The translations under genes and the position numbers were made by a program. This document shows, piece by piece, positions 1 through 7,626 of a DNA stretch of 64,000 bases. The notes under the pieces are model-generated. The model ran no database searches and was not told where the DNA came from. It saw only the letters and a program-made list of their open reading frames with translations. Position 1 is the first letter of the stretch; every line of letters starts with the position of its first letter. Source of the stretch: JBBEBE01 sp040882505 (GTDB taxonomy: Bacteria; Bacteroidota; Rhodothermia; Balneolales; Balneolaceae); NCBI GenBank assembly GCA_040882505.1, contig JBBEBE010000006.1, forward strand, positions 1 to 64,000, written 5' to 3'.

Positions 1-17
1 ATCTCCTTTAAGACCCC

Positions 18-55
18 AAAAAAGCCTCCTTGTTGATCACAAGTGAGGCTTTTTT
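18..55. terminator. Bidirectional rho-independent terminator downstream of tgt
   Basis: An 11-base arm at 18-28 (six A then GCCTC) is exactly complementary to 45-55 (GAGGC then six T). The stem continues inward as CTTGT/ACAAG with one bulged T at 44 and a 5-nt loop. Six A on one side and six T on the other allow termination on both strands. It lies about 80 nt past the tgt stop, so it should end the tgt transcript and any transcript entering from the left. Confidence 0.85.
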
Positions 56-135
56 ATGTCCGGTAATTTGTGCTTGGCATCCCTTTTCAGAGACGTTTGC
101 TGAGCAGAGGGAATGGCAGTAGATCGGGACCCTTT

Positions 136-1263
136 CTAGATACGTTGATTCAATTGATCGACCATTCCGGGATACCACGTATGGTAGGTATCTTCTTGTA
201 TCTGTTTTCGGCACTCTTGAACAACGGAGAGATAGAAGCTCAGGTTGTGTATGGATGCGAGAATCATACCCAAGAGCTCATTCGTTCGAAAAAGATGGTG
301 GATATAAGCCATGGAAAACCTGCTTGAAAGATCCGATGAATAGTCTTCGTCAAGAGGGTGGTGGTGATTCTTCCATTTTGCATTACGCAGATTTACTCGA
401 CCATTCCAGGTAAAGATCGTCCCGTTTCGTGCATTTCGCGTCGGCATGACACAGTCAAACATGTCGATTCCCAGTGCGATACACTGGAGAAGGTTTGCGG
501 GTGTTCCGACTCCCATCAGATAACGCGGTTTTTCACGGGGCATCTCAGTTGTGTTCAGATCGGTCATCTCCAGCATCAAGTCGGTTGGTTCCCCAACACT
601 GAGGCCACCAATTGCATTCCCTTCAAAATCCAAATCCACGATTTCCTGGGTAGACTGTTTGCGCAGATCTGGCCAGGTGCCCCCTTGAATAATCCCGAAT
701 TGAAACTGTTTATGGTCGTATAAAGAACGAGAATTCAGGAAAGCCTCTCTCCCTCTTTTGGCCCACCGATGAGTAAGACCCATGGATGTTTTTGCATACT
801 CCTTGTCGCAAGGGTAGGGAGGGCATTCGTCAAGGGTCATCATGATATCCGAACCGAGCGTTCGCTGAAGATCGACAACATTCTCTGGTGTAAACAGATG
901 TTTGGACCCATCCAGATGGCTGCTAAAGTAGGCTCCTCGTTCTTTGAGTGTTCGATGCCCGGACAAGGAAAATATTTGATATCCGCCAGAATCCGTCAAA
1001 ACAGGCCGATTCCACTTCATGAAACCGTGTACACCACCTGCTTCACGAATGATCTCCATACCCGGGCGAAGGTATAGGTGGTAGGTGTTCCCGAGGATGA
1101 TCTCTGCACCAACGTCCGACATCAATTGATCGGGATGAACACCTTTCACAGTGGCCTGTGTTCCAACCGGCATAAAGATGGGTGTTTGTACCTCACCATG
1201 ATCCGTTTGAAGGGTACCTGTTCGTGCTTTACTACCGGTGGAAACCGTCTGGAGGGTAAACAA
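136..1263 (-). CDS. tgt: Queuine/preQ1 tRNA-guanine transglycosylase, without zinc cysteines
   Basis: Exchanges guanine 34 of GUN-anticodon tRNAs for preQ1 in the cytoplasm, the base-insertion step of queuosine synthesis. The 375-residue length equals the E. coli enzyme. The substrate-binding Asp lies in DSGG (91-94) and the nucleophile Asp270 in FDCVMPTR. The family zinc site (CxCxxC plus a distal His) is not kept: residues 305-314 read DEDYSSDLSS, with Tyr and Ser where the three cysteines should be. The fold around it, ending in YIHHLF, is intact. The start is TTG (1261-1263); an in-frame stop lies three codons upstream, so no ATG start is possible without losing conserved sequence. A TTG-N19-TAATTTTT promoter-like pair sits just upstream. 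It transcribes away from the glycosyltransferase gene. Confidence 0.96.
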   Translation of the reverse strand: MFTLQTVSTGSKARTGTLQTDHGEVQTPIFMPVGTQATVKGVHPDQLMSDVGAEIILGNTYHLYLRPGMEIIREAGGVHGFMKWNRPVLTDSGGYQIFSLSGHRTLKERGAYFSSHLDGSKHLFTPENVVDLQRTLGSDIMMTLDECPPYPCDKEYAKTSMGLTHRWAKRGREAFLNSRSLYDHKQFQFGIIQGGTWPDLRKQSTQEIVDLDFEGNAIGGLSVGEPTDLMLEMTDLNTTEMPREKPRYLMGVGTPANLLQCIALGIDMFDCVMPTRNARNGTIFTWNGRVNLRNAKWKNHHHPLDEDYSSDLSSRFSMAYIHHLFRTNELLGMILASIHNLSFYLSVVQECRKQIQEDTYHTWYPGMVDQLNQRI

Positions 1264-1274
1264 TACGACTGTCT

Positions 1275-1304
1275 AAAAATTAATAGTATCTTTCGCCAAG
1301 CCAA
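1275..1304 (-). promoter_or_regulatory. Candidate promoter of tgt
   Basis: On the minus strand TTG (1304-1302) is followed after 19 nt by TAATTTTT (1282-1275). This is one base off the Bacteroidota -7 box TAnnTTTG at the expected distance from a -33 TTG. Initiation would fall around 1268, leaving almost no leader before the TTG start codon at 1263. No transcript data support it. Confidence 0.35.
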
Positions 1305-1370
1305 CTTGGTGATGCTTCTTCATCAGGAGTGCCAAAAGTACCCAAATTTCATCGAATTTCCCTGTTCAGG

Positions 1371-2129
1371 ATGCGTCAGCCAATACTGGTGATTACACCA
1401 ACATACAATGAGTCTGCTACGATACGACGACTCATGACAGATGTACTAGCTCTTCGGTCAGACCTGGAACTTTTGATCGTAGATGATGGATCTCCGGATG
1501 GAACAGCCAGCATCGTCCGGGATTTACAGGTTCGGAATCCCGATCGAATCCACCTGATTGAACGCGAAGGAAAACAGGGATTGGGAAGCGCCTATTTGGC
1601 GGGTTTTCGGTATGCACTCGCGAATGGGTATCAAGCCATTTGTGAAATGGATGCCGATTTTTCACACAATCCGGAAGATCTGCCGCAACTGATCGATCCC
1701 GTTGTCAAAGGTGAAACCGATTTGGCGATTGGTTCACGTTATTGTAAAGGGATCAGTATTGTGAATTGGCCGCTTCGACGATTGATACTCTCCTATACAG
1801 CAAATATGTATGCACGTTGGGTGACTGGAGTTCCCATTCAGGATATGACAGCCGGCTTCAAGTGTATCCATCGTCGGGTGTTGGAGACAATTGATCTGGA
1901 TGACATTCGATCCAATGGGTATGCATTTCAGATTGAACTTCATTTTCGTGCTTCCATGGCCAAATTTCGAATACGTGAGATCTCGATTATTTTTCGTGAA
2001 CGGGAAGAGGGCGTCTCCAAGATGTCCCGCTCCATTGTACGCGAAGCGATCTGGAGGGTTTGGCAACTTCGATTTCAGGAATTGTTGGGACGAGGATCTT
2101 CCCGTAGATCTACAAATGATCGGCAGTAA
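1371..2129 (+). CDS. GT2 glycosyltransferase, polyprenol-phosphate mannosyltransferase (Dpm1-like)
   Basis: Family 2 glycosyltransferase of the dolichol/polyprenol monophosphomannose synthase type, which moves mannose or another hexose from a nucleotide sugar to a polyprenyl phosphate on the inner face of the membrane. The N-terminus has the typical ITPTYNE strand, then DDGSPDGT and the metal-binding DADFSHNP. There is no C-terminal membrane domain, so it is the soluble short form (252 residues). The ATG at 1371 places the first strand at the family position; a GTG at 1329 would add 14 residues with no resemblance. The donor sugar cannot be told from sequence. A TATCTTTCG box at 1287-1295 could be its -7 element. 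Confidence 0.9.
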   Translation: MRQPILVITPTYNESATIRRLMTDVLALRSDLELLIVDDGSPDGTASIVRDLQVRNPDRIHLIEREGKQGLGSAYLAGFRYALANGYQAICEMDADFSHNPEDLPQLIDPVVKGETDLAIGSRYCKGISIVNWPLRRLILSYTANMYARWVTGVPIQDMTAGFKCIHRRVLETIDLDDIRSNGYAFQIELHFRASMAKFRIREISIIFREREEGVSKMSRSIVREAIWRVWQLRFQELLGRGSSRRSTNDRQ

Positions 2130-2135
2130 CGGAAT

Positions 2136-2843
2136 CTACGACTGTCCGGTTCGCTTTTTGTGACAGTCACATGCCGTTCCGAATTTGACACAAACAGGAT
2201 GGTCCGGTGGTTCGCTCCATCTTGCCTTGCACGCATTACGCCCATGCAGAATGAGTAGGTGGGACAAGTCGGTCCAATATTTCCGAGGGAACAGGGCCAT
2301 TAAATCCTTCTCGATTTTGGCGACATTCTTTTTCTCTTTTGTCAGGCCAAATCGATTGGCCAGGCGACGGACGTGAGTGTCGACTACGACTCCTGCATTG
2401 ATCTTGAATGCATTTCCAAGTACGACATTGGCTGTCTTTCGGGCAGCTCCACGAAGGGTTAGAAGTTCGTCCATCGTTTGCGGAACGACTCCGTTGAAAT
2501 CATCGACCAACGTACGAGAGGTCTCTTTGATCGACTTCGATTTTTGACGATAGAATCCGGTCGAATGGATTAAATCTTCCAAATGAGACAGGGGTGCCTC
2601 GGCCATCAACTCCGGTGTTGGGTAGTTGGAAAAGAGTTCTGGCGTCACACTGTTGACGCGAACGTCCGTCGTTTGGGCGCTCAGAATGGTTGCAATCAAG
2701 AGTTGAAACGGACTCTCATGATCCAGCGCACAGTGGGGTTCTGGATAATGATGAAAGAGTTCCTCCAATAGTCTGGATGCAAACTCTCTCTGGGCAACAC
2801 TTTTCTTGGGAAGTTTTGGCTCGGAAGTTTTTTTGGCTGCCAT
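2136..2843 (-). CDS. nth: Endonuclease III-like DNA glycosylase/AP lyase with atypical Fe-S cysteines
   Basis: HhH-GPD base-excision repair enzyme that removes oxidised pyrimidines and cuts the abasic site. The catalytic lysine is Lys136 (RKTANVV) and the catalytic Asp is Asp155 (VVVDTHV). Two departures stand out. The helix-hairpin-helix GVG is GAA (residues 132-134). The C-terminal cluster, normally C-x6-C-x2-C-x5-C, has four cysteines spaced C-x12-C-x6-C-x1-C (205, 218, 225, 227). The reading frame and the conserved domains on both sides are intact, so a sequencing frameshift is not the obvious cause. Its start lies 8 nt after the stop of the preceding small gene on the same strand. It converges with the glycosyltransferase gene, leaving a 6-nt gap. 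Confidence 0.92.
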   Translation of the reverse strand: MAAKKTSEPKLPKKSVAQREFASRLLEELFHHYPEPHCALDHESPFQLLIATILSAQTTDVRVNSVTPELFSNYPTPELMAEAPLSHLEDLIHSTGFYRQKSKSIKETSRTLVDDFNGVVPQTMDELLTLRGAARKTANVVLGNAFKINAGVVVDTHVRRLANRFGLTKEKKNVAKIEKDLMALFPRKYWTDLSHLLILHGRNACKARWSEPPDHPVCVKFGTACDCHKKRTGQS

Positions 2844-2851
2844 GAATCTGG

Positions 2852-3160
2852 TCAGGATCTCTTGCGTTCCAGAATATCGACCCAGTCTGCTTTGTCTGGA
2901 TCCTGGTACATGCCAAACGAGAGGGCGATAAAATAGGGATTTCCGTCTTCACAACGAATCAAGTACAGAGTTGCTTCATCGCCCGGATTGGTTCCCTGTT
3001 CAAAATTATACACATCAATGATGTCACAACTTTTTGTGATATCAAGGATCTCGTGATCGCTCTTTTTTTGGTTGATATCCGTAAATCCCATCTCTTTTGC
3101 ATATTCGATGGCATCGGCCAAATCATTGAATTTTTTTCTTTCTCCCATATCGAACTCCAT
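2852..3160 (-). CDS. Hypothetical acidic protein
   Basis: I do not recognise this gene. From the ATG at 3160 it encodes about 102 residues rich in Asp, Glu and aromatic residues, with no signal peptide, membrane segment or obvious motif. The middle (residues about 10-35, FNDLADAIEYAKEMGF) looks like an amphipathic helix, and the end looks like an alternating beta/alpha fold. The frame stays open to 3325, which would add 55 residues, but that extension looks non-coding. It lies between pntB and nth on the same strand, with 8 nt to nth, so it is probably co-transcribed with nth. Confidence 0.6.
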   Translation of the reverse strand: MEFDMGERKKFNDLADAIEYAKEMGFTDINQKKSDHEILDITKSCDIIDVYNFEQGTNPGDEATLYLIRCEDGNPYFIALSFGMYQDPDKADWVDILERKRS

Positions 3161-3342
3161 CGGTGTATTACTCGGTAAAGATCCCTCTATCTTGAAATAC
3201 AACAACAAGTAGGGAGATACCATTTCAAGAATGTGAGGAAAAATCAGGGACGAATCCGGAGTAGCGGTGACTGCTCGGCATTCGACATCTCCGGCCTCAA
3301 AATGTAAGCTCCGGCAGAGGAGCAACGGATCGGAACATGGAG

Positions 3343-4773
3343 TTACTCCTCCAGCTCTTTGATGGCCGTTGCCAGAGATTGAAGGGATTTCTTTGCATCC
3401 CCGAAGAACATCTGATTCTTATCACTGTAAAAGAGTTCATTGTCGATTCCGGCAAAACCCGGACTCAAGCTCCGTTTGAATACGACGGTCCGTTTTGCTT
3501 CATCCACATTGAGAATCGGCATGCCGTAAATCGGACTGCCGGGATTGGTCTTGGCTGCCGGATTCACGACATCATTGGCTCCAATGACCAACACAACATC
3601 TGCCGATTCAAATTCGGGATTGATCTCTTCCATGTCGTAGAGTTGATCATACGGGACATCTGCCTCGGCAAGAAGAACATTCATGTGACCCGGCATTCGG
3701 CCGGCCACAGGATGGATACCGTATTTGACGGTCACTCCTTTCTCCTCGAGAAGATTTGCGACCTCTTTAAGTGTGTGTTGGGCTTGGGCAACGGCCAGTC
3801 CGTATCCCGGAACCACAATCACTTTTTTTGCATAACTGCACTGGATTGCAAGATCGTCGGCCGATGTCTCCTGCACCGACTTGTCTCCGTCGGTGTCTCC
3901 ACTGGTCGCAACTCCGCCTTCACTACCGAATGCACCAAAGAGTACATTGCCCAACGTTCGGTTCATCGCCTTGCACATGATATTTGTCAGGATCAGTCCG
4001 GCAGCACCGACCAGGGCCCCGCTAATGATGAGGAGGTTGTTCTGAATAACAAACCCGGCCATCGATGCAGCAATCCCCGAATAGGAGTTCAACAGGGAGA
4101 TTACAACCGGCATGTCTGCTCCGCCAATCGGCAACACTGTCAGGATTCCCAAAAGTAGTGCAACAACAAAGAGCGTCCAGAAGAGAGGCATGTTGGTTGG
4201 ATCTACAGCCAGCCAACCCACCAAGCCAAAAAGAAGCACAGTGACCAAGAGATTGAAATAGTTTTGCCCGGGAAAGGTTATCGGACTCCCGGAAATGAAC
4301 CCTTTCAACTTCCCGAATGCGATGAAACTTCCGGTAAAGGTGACGGCACCGATCAGAATACTCAATCCGGCCGTCACAAGATCCTGTCCACTCCACGCAA
4401 CGATTGCATCCCCGGACTTGGCATATTCCCCCCAAGCCACAAGAGCAGAAGCCCCTCCACCAAATCCGTTGAAAATGGCCACCATTTCCGGCATGGCTGT
4501 CATGGCGACACTACGGGCTGCAATAACGCCGATGATGCTCCCCAAAAGAATTCCGGCAATGATCAGATCGAAGGAAAGAATCTGATGATCAAAAAGTGTG
4601 GCAAGGACTCCGAGAAACATGCCTGCAGAAGCAAGCTGATTTCCGGATCGTGCCGTTGCAGGAGAACCCAGGCGTTTGATTCCAAAGATGAAGAGAGCCA
4701 TGGCGATCAGGTAGAGAACCTGGATCAGAACCGGCATCAGAGACATCACGCTTTCAGGTAGTATGGAACTCAT
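3343..4773 (-). CDS. pntB: NAD(P) transhydrogenase subunit beta
   Basis: Membrane subunit of the proton-translocating transhydrogenase, which moves hydride from NADH to NADP+ at the expense of the proton gradient. The first half (residues about 10-260) is a run of hydrophobic segments forming domain II. The last about 170 residues are the NADP(H)-binding domain III, with GYGLAVAQAQH, HPVAGRMPGHMNVLLAEA and GANDVVNPAA, all family signatures. At 476 residues it is full length. The start codon is 1 nt from the stop of pntA2, so translation is coupled. It is the last gene of the pntA1-pntA2-pntB operon. Confidence 0.97.
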   Translation of the reverse strand: MSSILPESVMSLMPVLIQVLYLIAMALFIFGIKRLGSPATARSGNQLASAGMFLGVLATLFDHQILSFDLIIAGILLGSIIGVIAARSVAMTAMPEMVAIFNGFGGGASALVAWGEYAKSGDAIVAWSGQDLVTAGLSILIGAVTFTGSFIAFGKLKGFISGSPITFPGQNYFNLLVTVLLFGLVGWLAVDPTNMPLFWTLFVVALLLGILTVLPIGGADMPVVISLLNSYSGIAASMAGFVIQNNLLIISGALVGAAGLILTNIMCKAMNRTLGNVLFGAFGSEGGVATSGDTDGDKSVQETSADDLAIQCSYAKKVIVVPGYGLAVAQAQHTLKEVANLLEEKGVTVKYGIHPVAGRMPGHMNVLLAEADVPYDQLYDMEEINPEFESADVVLVIGANDVVNPAAKTNPGSPIYGMPILNVDEAKRTVVFKRSLSPGFAGIDNELFYSDKNQMFFGDAKKSLQSLATAIKELEE

Positions 4774-4774
4774 C

Positions 4775-5065
4775 TCAGGCGTCCTCCTTCTTCTTTTTGA
4801 ACATTTCCAGCATTCGATCGGTCACAAGAAAACCACCGACGACGTTGATGGTCGCAAAGAGAATCCCGGCGAATCCGATCCATCGAGCCAGATTACTGTC
4901 AAGACTGCCGGCAACTACCATGGCACCAATCAAGGTGATCCCGGAGATCGCATTTGCTCCCGACATGAGCGGAGTGTGCAGAGTAGGGGGAACCTTTGAT
5001 ATGAGTTCAAACCCGACAAACGATGCCAGGGCAAAGATGAACAGATTGGCAATGAGTGCTTCCAT
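4775..5065 (-). CDS. pntA2: NAD(P) transhydrogenase subunit alpha 2 (membrane part)
   Basis: Small membrane subunit equal to the C-terminal end of E. coli PntA, here a separate 96-residue protein as in Rhodospirillum rubrum PntAB. It has about three hydrophobic helices with the family stretch SKVPPTLHTPLMSGANAISG, and it forms the proton channel together with PntB. The ATG at 5065 gives a start close to homologues; a GTG at 5074 would add three residues. It lies between pntA1 (34-nt gap) and pntB (1-nt gap). Confidence 0.95.
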   Translation of the reverse strand: MEALIANLFIFALASFVGFELISKVPPTLHTPLMSGANAISGITLIGAMVVAGSLDSNLARWIGFAGILFATINVVGGFLVTDRMLEMFKKKKEDA

Positions 5066-5099
5066 AGAGTCCACGTCTGGTTATGGCTGCGGTTGAGGC

Positions 5100-6230
5100 T
5101 CAGTTTTTCGATGTCAGCAGAGGCGAGGTGATCTCTCCATTGTGCGTTAGTGTGGCCTGCTTCAGAATTTCATCGTCGAAATCAAATGTGAGGGTTCCCT
5201 CCTTCAGAATGAGTCCAAGAAGGGACTTCAGATTTTTGGCATAGAGTTGACTGGCATGAAATGCGAGTGTGGAAGCCAGATTGAGTGGTCCGTCGATCAC
5301 CACTCCGTTCTCTGTAGTGATCGTTTTTCCGGGGGAGGTTAACTCACAATTTCCACCCTGTTCCGCCGCAAGATCGACAATCACGGCTCCCGGTTTCATT
5401 TCGGCAACCGTTTTGCTCATCAGTAGTTTGGGCGCCGGTTTTCCGGGGATCAATGCCGTGGTAATGACCACATCCGCTTTTGCAGCATGGGTATGCAAGA
5501 CCTGTTTCTGGATCTCTTGATTCTTCTCGGAGACCTCCTTCGCGTATCCGCCTTCGGTTTCGGTATTCTCCTCTTCAAGGGGAATGTCAACAAATTTGGC
5601 ACCCAGGCTCTCCACCTGCTCCTTGACTACCGGCCGGATGTCATACGCCTCCACAACTGCTCCAAGCCGTTTCGCCGTTGCAATCGCCTGCAGGCCGGCT
5701 ACACCTGCCCCCAGGATCAAAAAGTTCGCAGGTCGGATGGTTCCTGCCGCCGTCATCATCATCGGCATATACCGGTTCAACAAATTCCCTGCAATAAGGA
5801 CCGATTTGTACCCGGCAATGTTGCTCATGGAGGAGAGAGCATCCATGCTTTGTGCCCGGGAAATCCGCGGGACGGCTTCCAGACCCACTGCCGTCACACC
5901 GGCATTCTTGAGAGCATCGATTCGCTCTGGGTGTTGAAGTCCCCAAAGGTAGCAAATGAGTGTGGATCCCTGTTTTAATTTGGCGATCTCCTCGTTTGAG
6001 GGGGCATTTACCGCCAAGAGAAGGTCCGCATCTTTCAGGAGAGTCTCCCGATCCGAGCTGATCTCCACACCCGATGCTTTGTACGCTTCGTCCGGATAGC
6101 CGGCAGCCAACCCTGCAGTGGACTCCACTCGAATGGTAACGCCATCCTTGAGCAGGGAGGCCGCAATGTCCGGGGTCAGCGCGACCCGTTTTTCAAGTTC
6201 CTGTGTCTCTTTGCAGATATGAATATTCAC
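5100..6230 (-). CDS. pntA1: NAD(P) transhydrogenase subunit alpha 1 (NAD-binding)
   Basis: Soluble NAD(H)-binding domain I of the transhydrogenase, related to alanine dehydrogenase. Visible signatures are KETQELEKRVALTP at the N-terminus, the Rossmann loop GAGVAGLQAIATAKRLGA and the mobile-loop region near AEQGGNCELT. At 376 residues it matches the split alpha-1 form and lacks the membrane tail, which pntA2 encodes separately. I chose GTG at 6230 because MNIHICKE aligns with the family start and an AGGGA lies about 7 nt upstream; a TTG two codons earlier (6236) is possible. First gene of the operon, divergent from trxB. Confidence 0.95.
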   Translation of the reverse strand: MNIHICKETQELEKRVALTPDIAASLLKDGVTIRVESTAGLAAGYPDEAYKASGVEISSDRETLLKDADLLLAVNAPSNEEIAKLKQGSTLICYLWGLQHPERIDALKNAGVTAVGLEAVPRISRAQSMDALSSMSNIAGYKSVLIAGNLLNRYMPMMMTAAGTIRPANFLILGAGVAGLQAIATAKRLGAVVEAYDIRPVVKEQVESLGAKFVDIPLEEENTETEGGYAKEVSEKNQEIQKQVLHTHAAKADVVITTALIPGKPAPKLLMSKTVAEMKPGAVIVDLAAEQGGNCELTSPGKTITTENGVVIDGPLNLASTLAFHASQLYAKNLKSLLGLILKEGTLTFDFDDEILKQATLTHNGEITSPLLTSKN

Positions 6231-6583
6231 AATCAATCCCTGTTTGGATCCATGGAACAGTTAAGAACCGCGTCGATGCATAGTCGCTACAAAAGCCAAA
6301 GTAATTGAATATACAGACATTCGGAACTGGAATCATATCACCCTGTCCGTCAAGTAGTTGGTTTGAATGGAAGAGTATTGGCTGCCCAGTTCAGTACGCA
6401 TGGAGGCAGTGGTTGGACGGTATAGAGGGTCTTGATGAGAGTCATCGGCAGAATCAAGAGAGAGTCGCTACCATTTTTTGTAGATTTCCATGCGATAAAG
6501 AGACGGGTGAGACGGTGGGCCAAGGCTCTGTCGGTTCCACCCGTTCGACCGAACCGAAAGAGACCTTTGTGACGAGGAAGATT
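6231..6583. other. Divergent intergenic region between pntA1 and trxB
   Basis: About 350 nt without a convincing gene. The trxB frame stays open leftward to 6305, but the added 93 residues resemble no thioredoxin reductase and are low in complexity of fold. A 7-bp inverted repeat, TCGGTTC (6531-6537) and GAACCGA (6551-6557), sits about 30 nt before trxB and could form a leader hairpin. I see no clear promoter pair on either strand, though both operons must start here. Confidence 0.5.
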
Positions 6584-7537
6584 ATGGCAAAGAAGGAGTT
6601 CAACGAACGGATATTCAATGTAGTGATTGTCGGAAGTGGTCCGGCCGGATTGACAGCAGCTCTCTATGCGGCCCGTGCAGATCTGGATCCGATCATTTTT
6701 GAAGGACCCGAGCCGGGCGGACAGTTGATGCAGACCACCGATGTCGAGAATTTCCCGGGCTACCCGGACGGCGTACTGGGTCCGAAGATGATGGAAGATT
6801 TTCGCAAACAGGCGACCCGGTTCGGTGCCAATTGTCAATATGGATATGTAACCGATATTGATTTTTCGGCCCGTCCGTTCAAAGTGACGGTCGATGATGA
6901 GAATGTGGTGTACGCCAAAAGCCTGATCATTTCCACAGGGGCCGAAGCCAAATGGCTCCATCTGGAAAGTGAACAGCGACTGCGGGGTGGCGGCGTGAGC
7001 GCGTGTGCAACGTGTGATGGTGCGTTCTTCCGGGATCAACACGTTCTGGTTGTGGGAGGAGGAGATACGGCCATGGAAGAGGCAACCTTCCTGACCAAAT
7101 TTGCCAGCAAAGTGACCGTGGTGCACCGTCGGGACGAACTCCGGGCAAGCAAGGTGATGCAGCAGCGCGCATTCGACCATGACAAGATTGACTTCGTATG
7201 GAACTCCGAATTGATCGAAGTCCTTGGAGAAAAGGTCGTAGAAGGCGTACGGTTGCGAAATCTTGAGAGCGGAGACGAGTCGACTCTGGACGATGTGACA
7301 GGTGTTTTTATCGCGATTGGTCACAAACCAAATACAGACCTCTTCAAAGGGGTTCTCACCATGGATGACGTCGGCTACATTCAGACGAAGGGGCAGTCGA
7401 CATTGACCGATGTGGAGGGCGTATTTGCGAGTGGAGATGCGATGGATCCGGTCTATCGACAAGCCGTTACCGCTGCCGGCACAGGTTGTCGGGCTGCGAT
7501 CGATGCCGAACGCTTTCTGGCCGAACAAGAGGTGTAG
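6584..7537 (+). CDS. trxB: Thioredoxin-disulfide reductase
   Basis: NADPH-dependent flavoenzyme that reduces thioredoxin in the cytoplasm. The FAD-binding GSGPAG is at residues 17-22, the redox pair CATC at 141-144, the NADPH-binding GGGDTA at 158-163, and the C-terminal FAD motif at GVFASGDAMD. The 317-residue length is typical. The ATG at 6584 is preceded by GAGGAAG four nt upstream, which decides the start over in-frame codons further left. Divergent from the transhydrogenase operon, a plausible NADPH supplier, though this link is only positional. Confidence 0.97.
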   Translation: MAKKEFNERIFNVVIVGSGPAGLTAALYAARADLDPIIFEGPEPGGQLMQTTDVENFPGYPDGVLGPKMMEDFRKQATRFGANCQYGYVTDIDFSARPFKVTVDDENVVYAKSLIISTGAEAKWLHLESEQRLRGGGVSACATCDGAFFRDQHVLVVGGGDTAMEEATFLTKFASKVTVVHRRDELRASKVMQQRAFDHDKIDFVWNSELIEVLGEKVVEGVRLRNLESGDESTLDDVTGVFIAIGHKPNTDLFKGVLTMDDVGYIQTKGQSTLTDVEGVFASGDAMDPVYRQAVTAAGTGCRAAIDAERFLAEQEV

Positions 7538-7626
7538 CTTCGGGCCGAACCGGTGGCATCCGGTGTAAGGAATGGGTGAGGGGTCGCTCCTATGGAGTGA
7601 AGAAATGTGAATTCTGACCCACCCCC

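Noticed and set aside
3337..4158. Open frame of 273 codons on the plus strand across pntB
   Set aside because: It runs antisense to a clearly conserved gene and shows no domain; codon bias of the real gene keeps the other frames open.
6305..6583. N-terminal extension of thioredoxin reductase by 93 residues
   Set aside because: The added sequence resembles nothing in the family, while ATG 6584 has a ribosome site and a standard N-terminus.
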